A stretch of 64,000 nucleotides of DNA, taken from assembly GCA_020073265.1 (NCBI GenBank), contig JAIQFN010000002.1, positions 1 to 64,000 on the forward strand, read 5' to 3'. Shown piece after piece: positions 26,459 to 34,148 of the stretch. A program made the translations under genes and the position numbers. Within the stretch, counting starts at the first letter, position 1; each line of letters opens with the position of its first letter. The notes under the pieces are model-generated. The model saw nothing but the letters and a program-made list of their open reading frames with translations. It searched no databases and had not been told where the DNA came from. Source of the stretch: Terriglobia bacterium. Lineage in GTDB: Bacteria; Acidobacteriota; Terriglobia; Bryobacterales; Bryobacteraceae.

Positions 26459-27361
26459 CTACTCTAGCGCTTCTTTTGCTGTCTTGACCGAGTTGCAGTG
26501 AATCGTCACCGTGTCCGCTGTGTTCCGGGCGTAGCCGCCGGCCAGCGTCACCGCGACGGGGACGTTTTTCGCTAGCGCTGTTTCAAACACCAGCCGGTCG
26601 CGGCGTTTCAGGCCTTCCATGGTCATCGCAAGACCCCCGAGCTGGTCCTCGCGGTAAGGGTCGGCGCCGGCCACGAAGAACACCAGGTTGGGGGAGAAAC
26701 TCATGGCCACCTCGAGCGCTCCTCGCAGGCGCTCCAGGTACTCGTCGTCTCCGATGCCGTCGCGCAAATGGATATCGATGGTCGAGGCGGGCTTCTCGTT
26801 CGGATAGTTGTTGAACTGGTGCATGGAAAGCGTCAGCACGCTGCGGTCGCCGGCGAAGATCGCGGCGGTTCCGTTGCCGTGATGCACGTCGCAATCCACA
26901 ATCATGGCGCGCTCGATCATGCGCTCGTGCTGCAGCGCGCGAACGGCAATCGCGACGTCGTGAATCGCGCAAAAACCTTCACCGTGGGCCGGGAAAGCGT
27001 GATGAAAACCCCCGCCGATATTGAAGCCGATGCGATCCCGCACGGCATTGCGCGCCGCCAGGATGGTGCCGCCGGTGGCCAGCCAGAATCCATCCACCAT
27101 GGCTTTCGAATACGGGATTTCCAGCCTCACGATGTCGGCGTCGGTCAGTTTGTCGTTCTTCAGCCGATCGATCCAGCCGGCCTCGTGTACCCGCAGCACG
27201 TCCTCGTCGGACGCCGGTCGGGGCTCGACGAAGTCCCAGGGACCGGCGAAGCCTTCGTCGAGCAGCTGGTCGTGAATGAGACGGTACTTGCGCGACGGGA
27301 ATACGTGCTCGCCCAGTTGCAGATCGTAGCCGGGATGATAGACCAGCTTAAACGGAAGCAT
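26459..27361 (-). CDS. Histone-deacetylase-family (AcuC-like) zinc amidohydrolase
   Basis: The 300-residue protein has the arginase/deacetylase fold. Motifs are [18 protein letters not shown] with His120 and His121 as catalytic pair, [10 protein letters not shown] with zinc ligands Asp158 and His160, [13 protein letters not shown] with the third ligand Asp234, and LAGGYARN with the active-site Tyr. This group deacetylates lysine or small acetyl-amines. Its first 14 bases overlap the end of pta, so the two are coupled. The pairing with the enzyme that makes or uses acetyl phosphate hints at control of acetylated proteins such as acetyl-CoA synthetase (AcuC role). That link is inference. Confidence 0.9.
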   Translation of the reverse strand: MLPFKLVYHPGYDLQLGEHVFPSRKYRLIHDQLLDEGFAGPWDFVEPRPASDEDVLRVHEAGWIDRLKNDKLTDADIVRLEIPYSKAMVDGFWLATGGTILAARNAVRDRIGFNIGGGFHHAFPAHGEGFCAIHDVAIAVRALQHERMIERAMIVDCDVHHGNGTAAIFAGDRSVLTLSMHQFNNYPNEKPASTIDIHLRDGIGDDEYLERLRGALEVAMSFSPNLVFFVAGADPYREDQLGGLAMTMEGLKRRDRLVFETALAKNVPVAVTLAGGYARNTADTVTIHCNSVKTAKEALE

Positions 27362-28319
27362 GGCCCGATTGGAGCGCGGTCACGATGGCCGAGCCGTAGA
27401 TGTCATCCGCCGAGCAGCCGCGCGACAGATCGTTGGCGGGCTTGGCCAGGCCCTGCAGGAATGGTCCGAGAGCCACGGCTCCTGCTAGGCGCTCCACAAG
27501 TTTGTAAGCGATATTGCCGCTGGCGACGTCGGGAAAGATCAGCGTGTTGGCGCGGCCGGCCACCGTCGAACCAGGCGCTTTGGTCCGGGCGACCGCTTCC
27601 ACCAGCGCCGCGTCGGCTTGCAGCTCGCCGTCGATCTCGAGATCGGGCGCGCGCTCGCGCACGATGCGCAGCGCCTCCACCACTTTGTCCACCCATTTGT
27701 GCTTCGCGCTGCCCTTGGTTGAAAACGAAAGCAGCGCCACGCGCGGCTCGGCTCCGATCACGTTGCGCGTGGTGGCGGCGGTGGCGATCGCGATCTCGGC
27801 CAGCTCCACCGGCGAGGGATCCACCACGATGGCGCAGTCGGCAAACGCCAACACCCCATTGTGTCCGAACCCGCGATTCGGAACCGCCACGATAAACGTG
27901 CTGGAGACAATCTGGACCGATGGCGCGGTGCCCATCGAATGCAGGGCGGCGCGAACCGTTTCCGCGGTGGTGTTGACGGCGCCGCCCACGAATCCGTCCG
28001 CATCGCCGGCCGCCACCATGAGAGCAGCGGTGTAAAGCGGCTTCCCTGCGATCCCGGCTGCCTCCACCTCAGTGATGCCCTTGGCGCGGCGGCGTTCGAA
28101 ATAAAGTCTCGCGTATCGTCGCGCGTCCTGTTCTGAAACCGCTCTGCCGGATTTCAAAAGAATGGGCGTGAGCAGGGCCTCGCGCTCCAGCCGTTCGGCG
28201 GCGGCCACTACACGCGCGTCGTCGCCCTCCGGAAAAACGATGCGTCGCTTCGGCTTCAACTGGCGGAGCCGGCTCACCTGCGTGGCGAGAAACGCGGCGG
28301 CGGATTCCGGGAGCGGCAT
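27348..28319 (-). CDS. pta: Phosphate acetyltransferase
   Basis: The 323-residue protein matches the short (single-domain) Pta type: [20 protein letters not shown] near residue 25, [20 protein letters not shown] near residue 110, [14 protein letters not shown] near residue 190, and [10 protein letters not shown], then [46 protein letters not shown]. It interconverts acetyl-CoA and acetyl phosphate. ATG 28319 (MPLPES) is chosen; an upstream in-frame start would add a 12-residue unconserved stretch. No acetate kinase gene is seen nearby. It is the first gene of a pta/deacetylase/nucleotidyltransferase operon. Confidence 0.9.
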   Translation of the reverse strand: MPLPESAAAFLATQVSRLRQLKPKRRIVFPEGDDARVVAAAERLEREALLTPILLKSGRAVSEQDARRYARLYFERRRAKGITEVEAAGIAGKPLYTAALMVAAGDADGFVGGAVNTTAETVRAALHSMGTAPSVQIVSSTFIVAVPNRGFGHNGVLAFADCAIVVDPSPVELAEIAIATAATTRNVIGAEPRVALLSFSTKGSAKHKWVDKVVEALRIVRERAPDLEIDGELQADAALVEAVARTKAPGSTVAGRANTLIFPDVASGNIAYKLVERLAGAVALGPFLQGLAKPANDLSRGCSADDIYGSAIVTALQSGHASV

Positions 28320-28422
28320 CAAGGTCTCATGATAGCGGAAGAGCCGGCGGGCCAACGCCCGGCAAGTCAGGCAGGGCGGTTCGTTACAATAGAAATTCCA
28401 GCGGACTCAGGGGGAGATTACG

Positions 28423-29388
28423 ATGCGATCACTCCAGCGTGCTGCACTTCTTGCGACCGTGTTCATGGCGCCGGTGCTGCGCGCCGATGTAACCGTTCGC
28501 TACAAAAATGATTTCCAGTCCGCGTCGTTCTTGCCGGCCGGGGCCATGCCTTCAAAATCCTCCGTCCCTCAATTGAGCGTCATGCGATTGAAAGGCAGCA
28601 AGGCGTATGCGGACCTCGGCGCGTTCTCTTCCGTCATTGATGTCGGCAGCGGAGAGATCACGCTGATCGATGCGGATCACAAGAAGTTCGCCAAGGCGCC
28701 TTTCAAGGATTACGAAAATCGTGTCGAAGAGGCGTTGGCCGCCATCAAGCCGGTCTTATCGCCGGAAGCTCAAAAGACCCTGGACTCGATGAAAAGCAGC
28801 GTCGCATTGAAGAAGACCGGGCGCACGGACGTGATTCAAGGCGTGCAGGCTGAGGAAACCGAAATGACGGTGCTGATCGACATGGCCCTGCCGGAAGGTT
28901 TGCCGCAGGCTGGGCCCATGATGCGAGTCGTGATGCAATTCTGGGGTGCGCGGCCGGAGGAGGCTCCGCGCGTTCCAGCGATCCGACAGTTGGCGGGATT
29001 CAGCGCCTACAATAGCGCCGTGATGAATCCGTTCGAGATGATCGAGAAGACGCTCGCCCACGTGCCTGGGATGAGCCAGGACTTCGCGCCGAAGCTCCGG
29101 GAATTGGCCAGCAATAGCCCGCTGTTGTTGAAATCCCACGTGGCGTTGTTCATGCCGATGATGGCGCAACTGGCTCAGCAAATGGAAAAACAGGGCCAGC
29201 CGCTGCCGGCCGGATTCGATCCAAGCGCGCCGCTGATTGAGTTGAACACCGAGATCGTGGAAATGTCCGTGGATGCCATCCAGGATTCGGTATTCGACGT
29301 CCCGGCCGATTTTGAGATCGCCAGCTTCGATGAAATCCTGAAGACCGTTACCGCGCCCGCGGCCGCCGTCGGGAACGCGAAGAAGTAG
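28423..29388 (+). CDS. Secreted protein of unknown function (DUF4412-like)
   Basis: The 321-residue protein starts with a signal peptide (RSLQRAALLATVFMAPVLRA, cleavage after ALRA-like LRADV). The mature part begins DVTVRYKNDF and has a strand-rich first domain with VMRLKGSKAYADLGAFSSVIDVGSGEITLIDADHKKFAKAPF, similar in style to DUF4412 proteins, then a helical Met/Gln-rich second part. A GGGGAG ribosome site precedes the ATG. The last 41 bases overlap the convergent mltG gene. Function is unknown; it should be periplasmic. Confidence 0.75.
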   Translation: MRSLQRAALLATVFMAPVLRADVTVRYKNDFQSASFLPAGAMPSKSSVPQLSVMRLKGSKAYADLGAFSSVIDVGSGEITLIDADHKKFAKAPFKDYENRVEEALAAIKPVLSPEAQKTLDSMKSSVALKKTGRTDVIQGVQAEETEMTVLIDMALPEGLPQAGPMMRVVMQFWGARPEEAPRVPAIRQLAGFSAYNSAVMNPFEMIEKTLAHVPGMSQDFAPKLRELASNSPLLLKSHVALFMPMMAQLAQQMEKQGQPLPAGFDPSAPLIELNTEIVEMSVDAIQDSVFDVPADFEIASFDEILKTVTAPAAAVGNAKK

Positions 29389-30427
29389 CGGCGGGCGGAT
29401 CCGATTTCTGGAGTCCGCGGCGGTAGCTCTGGACCGCGCGGTTGTGTTCCTCCATGGTCTTCGAGAAGTGATGCGTGCCTCCGCCGCTCGCCTTGGCCAC
29501 GAAGTACAGATAATCGGTCGACGCCGGGCTCAGCGCGGCTTTGAGCGCAGCCACGCCGGGGCTGGCGATGGGCCCAGGGGGCAAGCCGGTGTGCTGGTAG
29601 GTATTGTATTCGTTCGCGCTCCGCAGATCGGAGCGATGGATGCCGCCGTGATAACGCTGCTCTAGCAGTGCCGCGTAGATCGTGGTGGGATCGCAATCCA
29701 GCGCCATGCCCAGGCGCAGCCGGTTCGCATATACCGACGCCACCAGCGGCCGCTCTTCGGCGACGGCCGTTTCTTTTTCCACCAGCGACGCCAGCGTGAC
29801 GGTGGCATGCACGGCAACCGGATGATCGGGCTGTGGAAGCTGTTTCCATTGCCTGCGGAACAGGTCGGTCATCATCTGGCAGAGCTGGCGGACCGTGGTG
29901 CTGCGCGTCAGACGGTACGTGGACGGGAACAGATAGCCTTCCAGCGTGGGCGCCTGCGGAGCCAGGTCGTGGATCAGCGAGGGATCGCGCGCGGCCCTGA
30001 GAAAATCCGCTGCTTTGATGAAGTCGAACTGGTTGAGACTGGCCGCGATATCGAAAATATTGCTGCCCTCGGGAACCGTGAGTTCGTAGAAGAACACGTC
30101 GCCGCGGACGATGCGGTTGAAGATGGTCCAGGTGGTGTCGGAGTGTGCGAATTGATATTCGCCCGCTTGCAGGCGCGCGGCGGGATGCAGCATGCGCGCC
30201 ACCAGGAACTGCCAGCGGTAGCGGATCACGCCGGAATCGGCCAACTGAGTGGCCATGGTCGAAGTGCTGGTGCCTTTGGGGAAGTCCAGGATGACCGGGG
30301 TTGCGAAACCCTGGTAGGCCACCATCAGCGAAAACGACGCGATGCCGGCGATGCAGGCCGCCAGAAAGGCGACCACAACAATCAACCGGAGGAACACTCG
30401 GCCGGATCGGGAGGCGCGGTTGCTCAT
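29348..30427 (-). CDS. mltG: Endolytic murein transglycosylase MltG
   Basis: The 359-residue protein has one N-terminal membrane helix (residues ~13-38), a LysM-like subdomain (EYQFAHSDTTWTIFNRIVRGDVFFYELTVPEGSNIFDIA), and the YceG catalytic domain with LEGYLFPSTYRL and ASLVEKETAVAEERP, whose Glu in VEKE is the catalytic acid. MltG cuts nascent peptidoglycan strands and sets glycan length. It shares a 4-base overlap with ruvX, in the usual order ruvX then mltG. The Arg/Ser-rich C-terminal tail lies in the overlap with the opposite gene and is probably dispensable. Confidence 0.93.
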   Translation of the reverse strand: MSNRASRSGRVFLRLIVVVAFLAACIAGIASFSLMVAYQGFATPVILDFPKGTSTSTMATQLADSGVIRYRWQFLVARMLHPAARLQAGEYQFAHSDTTWTIFNRIVRGDVFFYELTVPEGSNIFDIAASLNQFDFIKAADFLRAARDPSLIHDLAPQAPTLEGYLFPSTYRLTRSTTVRQLCQMMTDLFRRQWKQLPQPDHPVAVHATVTLASLVEKETAVAEERPLVASVYANRLRLGMALDCDPTTIYAALLEQRYHGGIHRSDLRSANEYNTYQHTGLPPGPIASPGVAALKAALSPASTDYLYFVAKASGGGTHHFSKTMEEHNRAVQSYRRGLQKSDPPAATSSRSRRRPRAR

Positions 30428-30852
30428 GGTCTGCGGGAATCCAGATAGCTCTCGAGAAGGATGACCGCGGCCAGCCGGTCCACGGCGCGAGCGCGCTTCT
30501 CGATGCCGATCCCGCTTTGACGCAGCACGCGTTGCGCTTCCACCGTGGTCAGGCGCTCGTCCCAGAACTCGACCGGCAGGGCCGTGGCGGCCTCCAGCCG
30601 GGCGCCGAATTCGCGGGCGTGCTCGGCCTGGCGGCCCTCGCGTCCGTCCATCAGCAGCGGGTTTCCGATCACGATTCGCGTCACATTGCGTGCGGTGGCG
30701 AGCTCGGCGAGCCTGGCAAGATCGCTCCGGATATTAGTGCGCTGGAGTGTCTCCAGGCCCTGAGCCGTGAGGCCCAGCTCATCGCTCAGCGCCAATCCGA
30801 TGCGCCGTTTGCCGAGATCGAGAGCCAGTATTCTGCCTGGGCTGGTGGACAT
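30424..30852 (-). CDS. ruvX: RuvX/YqgF, putative pre-16S rRNA nuclease
   Basis: The 142-residue RNase-H-like protein begins GRILALDLGKRRIGLALSDE, with the first catalytic Asp in ALDLG, then IVIGNPLLMDGREG, FWDERLTTVEA and a final DRLAAVILLESYLDSR with the last acidic residues. These are the standard YqgF motifs; the E. coli enzyme finishes the 16S rRNA 5' end. The frame is open much further upstream, but ATG 30852 (MSTSPGRIL) matches the family. It is immediately followed by mltG with an ATGA overlap. Confidence 0.92.
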   Translation of the reverse strand: MSTSPGRILALDLGKRRIGLALSDELGLTAQGLETLQRTNIRSDLARLAELATARNVTRIVIGNPLLMDGREGRQAEHAREFGARLEAATALPVEFWDERLTTVEAQRVLRQSGIGIEKRARAVDRLAAVILLESYLDSRRP

Positions 30853-30931
30853 TCCCGAAAACTTGCTTCCCCCGGAGTTTGCTGTTCGCTCCAATTTCAT
30901 TTCATCATAGAAGCAGAAGCCAAGGGCCCGG

Positions 30932-32098
30932 ATGTCCACCTTAACGCCCACGCTGCCGGCCAGCAAGCCGGGGCAGATCGGTGTCACGATGCTCGCGATC
31001 GCCGCGAGCATCGCGCTGCTGTACTTCGGCCGCGTGTTCTTCATTACCGTGGTCATCGCCGTGACGATCGCGTTCCTGCTGGATCCGATCGTGACCGTGT
31101 TTGTCAAGCTGCGGCTGCCTCGGGCGGTGGCCAGCTTCGTGGTCTGCAGTATCGCGCTGCTGATTCTGTACCTCCTGGGACTGAGCCTGTACACGCAGGC
31201 TTCCGGATTCGTGGACGAACTGCCGAACTACAGCGAGCGCATGAACGACATCGTGGACAGTTTCGCCACCCGGGTGGATCAGATCGAGAAGCGGACTTAC
31301 CAGGTCGTCGTGCCCAAGCGATTCCAGCAGCAGCAGGCGGCGCCTCCGGTGGCGCCGCCGGCGGACAACTCGCGGCGCCGAAAAGCAGTCAAGGCGCCGC
31401 CGCCCGAACAAGCCGCGCCACCCGCCATTGCCGAGGTGAGGATCCATCAGGATCCAACGCCGTTGTTTACCTATGTGTACGGCTACGTGCGCTCGTTCTA
31501 CGACGTGCTGCTCATGGCCAGCTTCGTTCCGTTCCTGGTGTACTTCATGTTGAGCTGGCGCGATCATATGCGGCGCAGTTTCCTGTACCTGTTTCGCGGA
31601 TCGGAGCGCCAGGTGGTGGGGAGAACCTGGGAGGGAGTGGCCGACATGGTGCGGGCCTACGTGATCGGCAATTTCATTCTGGGGCTGACGCTCTCGACGC
31701 TCAGCTCTCTTTTCTTCCTTAGCATTCGCATGCCGTATTGGGCGGTGATCGGCCCACTGAGCGGCTTCCTGAGCCTGGTTCCTTATGTCGGACTGCCGCT
31801 GGCAGCGATACCGCCTTTGCTCGCGGGACTCATCAAGTACAACCAGCCCGCGGTCTACGTGATGATCGTGGTGGTGGTGGCCATCCTCCACCTGATCGCG
31901 ATGAACCTGCTGTACCCCAAAGTGGTCGGCTCGCGCGTGCACTTGAATCCGCTGGTAGTGACGGTAGCTCTTATGTTCTGGGGCACGCTGTGGGGCGGTA
32001 TTGGACTGCTGCTCGCGATCCCCATCACGGCCGCGTTCAAAGCTGTCTGCGATAATGTAACCGGACTGCATGGCTACGGCAAGCTCCTGGGCGATTGA
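30932..32098 (+). CDS. AI-2E family transporter (PerM/YhhT type)
   Basis: The 388-residue inner-membrane protein has about eight membrane helices. The first pair MLAIAASIALLYFGRVFFITVVIAVTIAFLLDPIV and the conserved C-terminal region GPLSGFLSLVPYVGLPLAAIPPLLAGL plus PKVVGSRVHLNPLVVTVALMFWGTLWGGIGLLLAIPI are typical. Family members export autoinducer-2 or act as Na+/H+ exchangers; substrate is not readable. The loop between helices 3 and 4 contains an unusual Gln/Pro/basic insert (residues ~129-170). The gene is divergent from ruvX. Confidence 0.88.
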   Translation: MSTLTPTLPASKPGQIGVTMLAIAASIALLYFGRVFFITVVIAVTIAFLLDPIVTVFVKLRLPRAVASFVVCSIALLILYLLGLSLYTQASGFVDELPNYSERMNDIVDSFATRVDQIEKRTYQVVVPKRFQQQQAAPPVAPPADNSRRRKAVKAPPPEQAAPPAIAEVRIHQDPTPLFTYVYGYVRSFYDVLLMASFVPFLVYFMLSWRDHMRRSFLYLFRGSERQVVGRTWEGVADMVRAYVIGNFILGLTLSTLSSLFFLSIRMPYWAVIGPLSGFLSLVPYVGLPLAAIPPLLAGLIKYNQPAVYVMIVVVVAILHLIAMNLLYPKVVGSRVHLNPLVVTVALMFWGTLWGGIGLLLAIPITAAFKAVCDNVTGLHGYGKLLGD

Positions 32099-32113
32099 TC
32101 CGCGGGTTCGGCG

Positions 32114-32608
32114 ATGAGCAGACAGTTTCTGATTTTTTTTGGCGGCGGCATCCTGGTGGTGGCGCTGGCCGTGGTTGGGATCCTGTCCTACACCAAGGGA
32201 TCGCACCTGGAGCTGCAGGGAAAGATCATGAAGGTCCGCACCGGGGCCTTGAGCGACGCCGACAGCATCGCCGTGCTGGATTTCCGCGTGCAGAATCCGT
32301 CCGATCTTCCGTTCGTGGTTAGGCAGGTCGAGGTGACGCTGGAAAAACCGGATGGCACGATGATCGAAGGCGTCAACGTCGCGAAGGAAGATATGAAGCG
32401 GCTGTTCCAGTTCAACCGTTTTCTGGGCGACCAGTACAATGACGCGTTGACGATCAAGGATACGGTTCCGCCGCACGGCTCGGTGGATCGCATGGTGGCG
32501 GTCCGCTTCGACCTCAAGAACACGGACGTGGAAGCCGCCAAGGCGATTCATCTGAGCATTCAGGATATGGATGGCCCGCTGTTTGAAACCAGCAGCGGCT
32601 TGAAGTAG
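32114..32608 (+). CDS. Membrane-anchored LEA14-like small protein
   Basis: The 164-residue protein has an N-terminal membrane helix (QFLIFFGGGILVVALAVVGILSY) and a strand-rich outer domain with SIAVLDFRVQNPSDLPFVVRQVEVTLEKPDG, resembling the immunoglobulin-like LEA14/WHy fold (hydrophobic strand, N-P, then a second strand). I infer a periplasmic beta-sandwich; no named family can be given firmly. It lies between the AI-2E transporter (15 bases before) and the GT9 gene (7 bases after) and is probably cotranscribed. Confidence 0.65.
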   Translation: MSRQFLIFFGGGILVVALAVVGILSYTKGSHLELQGKIMKVRTGALSDADSIAVLDFRVQNPSDLPFVVRQVEVTLEKPDGTMIEGVNVAKEDMKRLFQFNRFLGDQYNDALTIKDTVPPHGSVDRMVAVRFDLKNTDVEAAKAIHLSIQDMDGPLFETSSGLK

Positions 32609-32615
32609 CATTTCC

Positions 32616-33428
32616 TTGCGCCGGCTGCTGATTCGACCGGGCGGAATCGGCGATTGCATTCTCTCGTTTCCCGCGCTGGAGTTTCTCAAGGCGGACTACA
32701 CCGAAGTCTGGGTGCCGGGCGACGTCGCGCCGCTGGTGCGCTTCGCCGATCGTGTGTGCTCCATCGCTTCCACCGGCCTCGATCTGCTGGGACTGCCGGA
32801 GACCGATCCGCCTGGCGCTTTGCTCGACCGGTTGCGGTCGTTCGACTCGATCGTTTCGTGGTACGGCGCGAACCGCGAGGAGTTCCGGTCGCTGGTACGA
32901 GAGTTGGGTCTGCCGTTCCGATTCTTGCCAGCCTTGCCGCCGGCGGGAGAGCGGATGCATGCGGCCGATTTCTTCTTGCGCGAAGCTGGCGGCAAGGGCA
33001 CTGCGGTTCCGCGGATCGAATGCCCGAGCGCGGCCCGCTGCGATTTTGCGGTGATCCATCCGTTTTCTGGCGGCGCGCGGAAGAACTGGCCCATCGCAAA
33101 GTTTCGTGAACTGGCCGGGCGGCTTTCGTGCCCCGTCCAATGGTGCGCCGGCCCGGAAGAGGTGCTGGACAGCGCCGTGCGGATGGACAGCCTTTGGGAC
33201 TTGGCTTGCTGGCTTGCGGCCACGCAGGTTTATATCGGAAACGATTCCGGGATCACGCACCTGGCGGCGGCGGTGGGCACTCCGGCGGTCGCGATTTTCG
33301 GCCCGAGCGATGCGGCGATCTGGGGCCCGCGCGGAGAGCGGGTGCACATCGTGAGCGGAAGGCTGGAAGACATCCGCGTCGATCAAGTTTTGGGCGCGAT
33401 TCTACACTGTGTTGCGGATGGGGGCTGA
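32616..33428 (+). CDS. Glycosyltransferase family 9 (heptosyltransferase-like)
   Basis: The 270-residue protein begins with RRLLIRPGGIGDCILSFPAL, the family-9 start (GxGD of the nucleotide-sugar fold), and ends with VYIGNDSGITHLAAAVGTPAVAIFGPSDAAIWGPRGERV, the GT9 donor-binding block. The middle carries FAVIHPFSGGARKNWP. It is shorter than E. coli WaaC/WaaF (about 320-350). Predicted role is adding heptose or another sugar to the LPS core or a surface glycan. The start is TTG 32616, seven bases after the previous gene. Confidence 0.87.
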   Translation: MRRLLIRPGGIGDCILSFPALEFLKADYTEVWVPGDVAPLVRFADRVCSIASTGLDLLGLPETDPPGALLDRLRSFDSIVSWYGANREEFRSLVRELGLPFRFLPALPPAGERMHAADFFLREAGGKGTAVPRIECPSAARCDFAVIHPFSGGARKNWPIAKFRELAGRLSCPVQWCAGPEEVLDSAVRMDSLWDLACWLAATQVYIGNDSGITHLAAAVGTPAVAIFGPSDAAIWGPRGERVHIVSGRLEDIRVDQVLGAILHCVADGG

Positions 33429-33437
33429 TCTCGCCGG

Positions 33438-33483
33438 GCGTTCGCACGAGTGCGAACGCGGCACGCAAAAGTGCGTGCGCTAC
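33438..33483. repeat. Dispersed palindromic repeat, copy C (two hairpins)
   Basis: Hairpin 1 (33438-33459) has perfect 10-bp arms GCGTTCGCAC and GTGCGAACGC around GA. Hairpin 2 (33460-33483) has arms GGCACGCA and TGCGTGC around an A-rich loop. The unit matches 20065-20110 of copy B in order and spacing, with variable loop bases. It lies just after the stop of the GT9 gene. The remaining 33484-33609 shows nothing I can assign. Confidence 0.85.
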
Positions 33484-33609
33484 GAAGTCTGGCGCGCGCG
33501 GAAGCGGCGCACGTTGGCCAGGTTGCCGCAGTCCCCCATGTCGCACGGCGTCGAGGTCGGCAGTGTCCGGCTTCGAACCGCCCACCGTGCCACGCGTGCT
33601 GCTCAGCTT

Positions 33610-33642
33610 CGTAACCTGCAAACATTACATAGAAAGGTTACG
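33610..33642 (+). promoter_or_regulatory. 8-bp inverted repeat directly upstream of dinB-like gene
   Basis: CGTAACCT (33610-33617) and AGGTTACG (33635-33642) are perfect inverted arms with a 17-base AT-rich spacer. The right arm ends where the GGGAGG ribosome site begins, 11 bases before ATG 33653. It could be a dimeric-repressor operator or an RNA hairpin affecting translation. Confidence 0.5.
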
Positions 33643-33652
33643 GGAGGCACGA

Positions 33653-34111
33653 ATGAACGACATCGAATTTCTAGCCGATCAGCTGCAGCGCGCCTACCGG
33701 GGTGAAGCCTGGCACGGCCCGGGCTTGCGGGAGGTTCTGGCGGGCGTCACCGCCGAGCAAGCCCGTGCCAAGCCGGCTCCGGAGGCGCACAACATCTGGG
33801 AACTGGTGATGCACATCGGCGCGTGGATCTGGGCGGTCCGCCGCAGGCTGGGAGGAGATCCAGCGGAACTCTCGCCTCAGGAGGACTGGCCCGCCATCGA
33901 CGGCGGCAGCGAGGAAGCCTGGCAGCGGACGCTGGCCGCGCTCGACGAAGAGCAGAACCGGCTTCGCGAGGCCATTGGCGCGCTTCCGCTGGAGGGGCTG
34001 CGGGCACACGTCCCCGGAACGAAATACTCGGTGCGATTCATGCTGGAAGGCGTGATCCAGCACAATCTGTATCATGCCGGGCAGATTGCCTTGCTTAAGA
34101 AAATGGTGTGA
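33653..34111 (+). CDS. DinB-family protein
   Basis: The 152-residue protein is a four-helix DinB/YfiT-like domain. It begins MNDIEFLADQLQRAYRGEAW. The metal-site histidines lie in AHNIWELVMHIGAWIWAV near residues 43-56 and in GVIQHNLYHAGQIALLKKM near residues 132-148. The open frame runs far upstream, but GGGAGG before ATG 33653 fixes the start. DinB relatives are thiol- or metal-dependent S-transferases (bacillithiol, mycothiol) or of unknown role; the substrate here cannot be told. Confidence 0.85.
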   Translation: MNDIEFLADQLQRAYRGEAWHGPGLREVLAGVTAEQARAKPAPEAHNIWELVMHIGAWIWAVRRRLGGDPAELSPQEDWPAIDGGSEEAWQRTLAALDEEQNRLREAIGALPLEGLRAHVPGTKYSVRFMLEGVIQHNLYHAGQIALLKKMV

Positions 34112-34148
34112 GCCGGGCGCCTTGGAGAGCGCCCGGCCGATGGATGAA

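Noticed and set aside
30941-32689. 582-codon minus-strand open frame opposite the AI-2E transporter
   Set aside because: Arg/His/Gln-rich antisense of a transmembrane gene; the opposite strand has the known helices.
33484-33640. Short minus-strand frame with CDMGDCGNLANVRRF before a stop
   Set aside because: Two cysteines in a short frame look zinc-like, but there is no good start with a ribosome site, and I recognise no family; it may be a gene remnant or chance.
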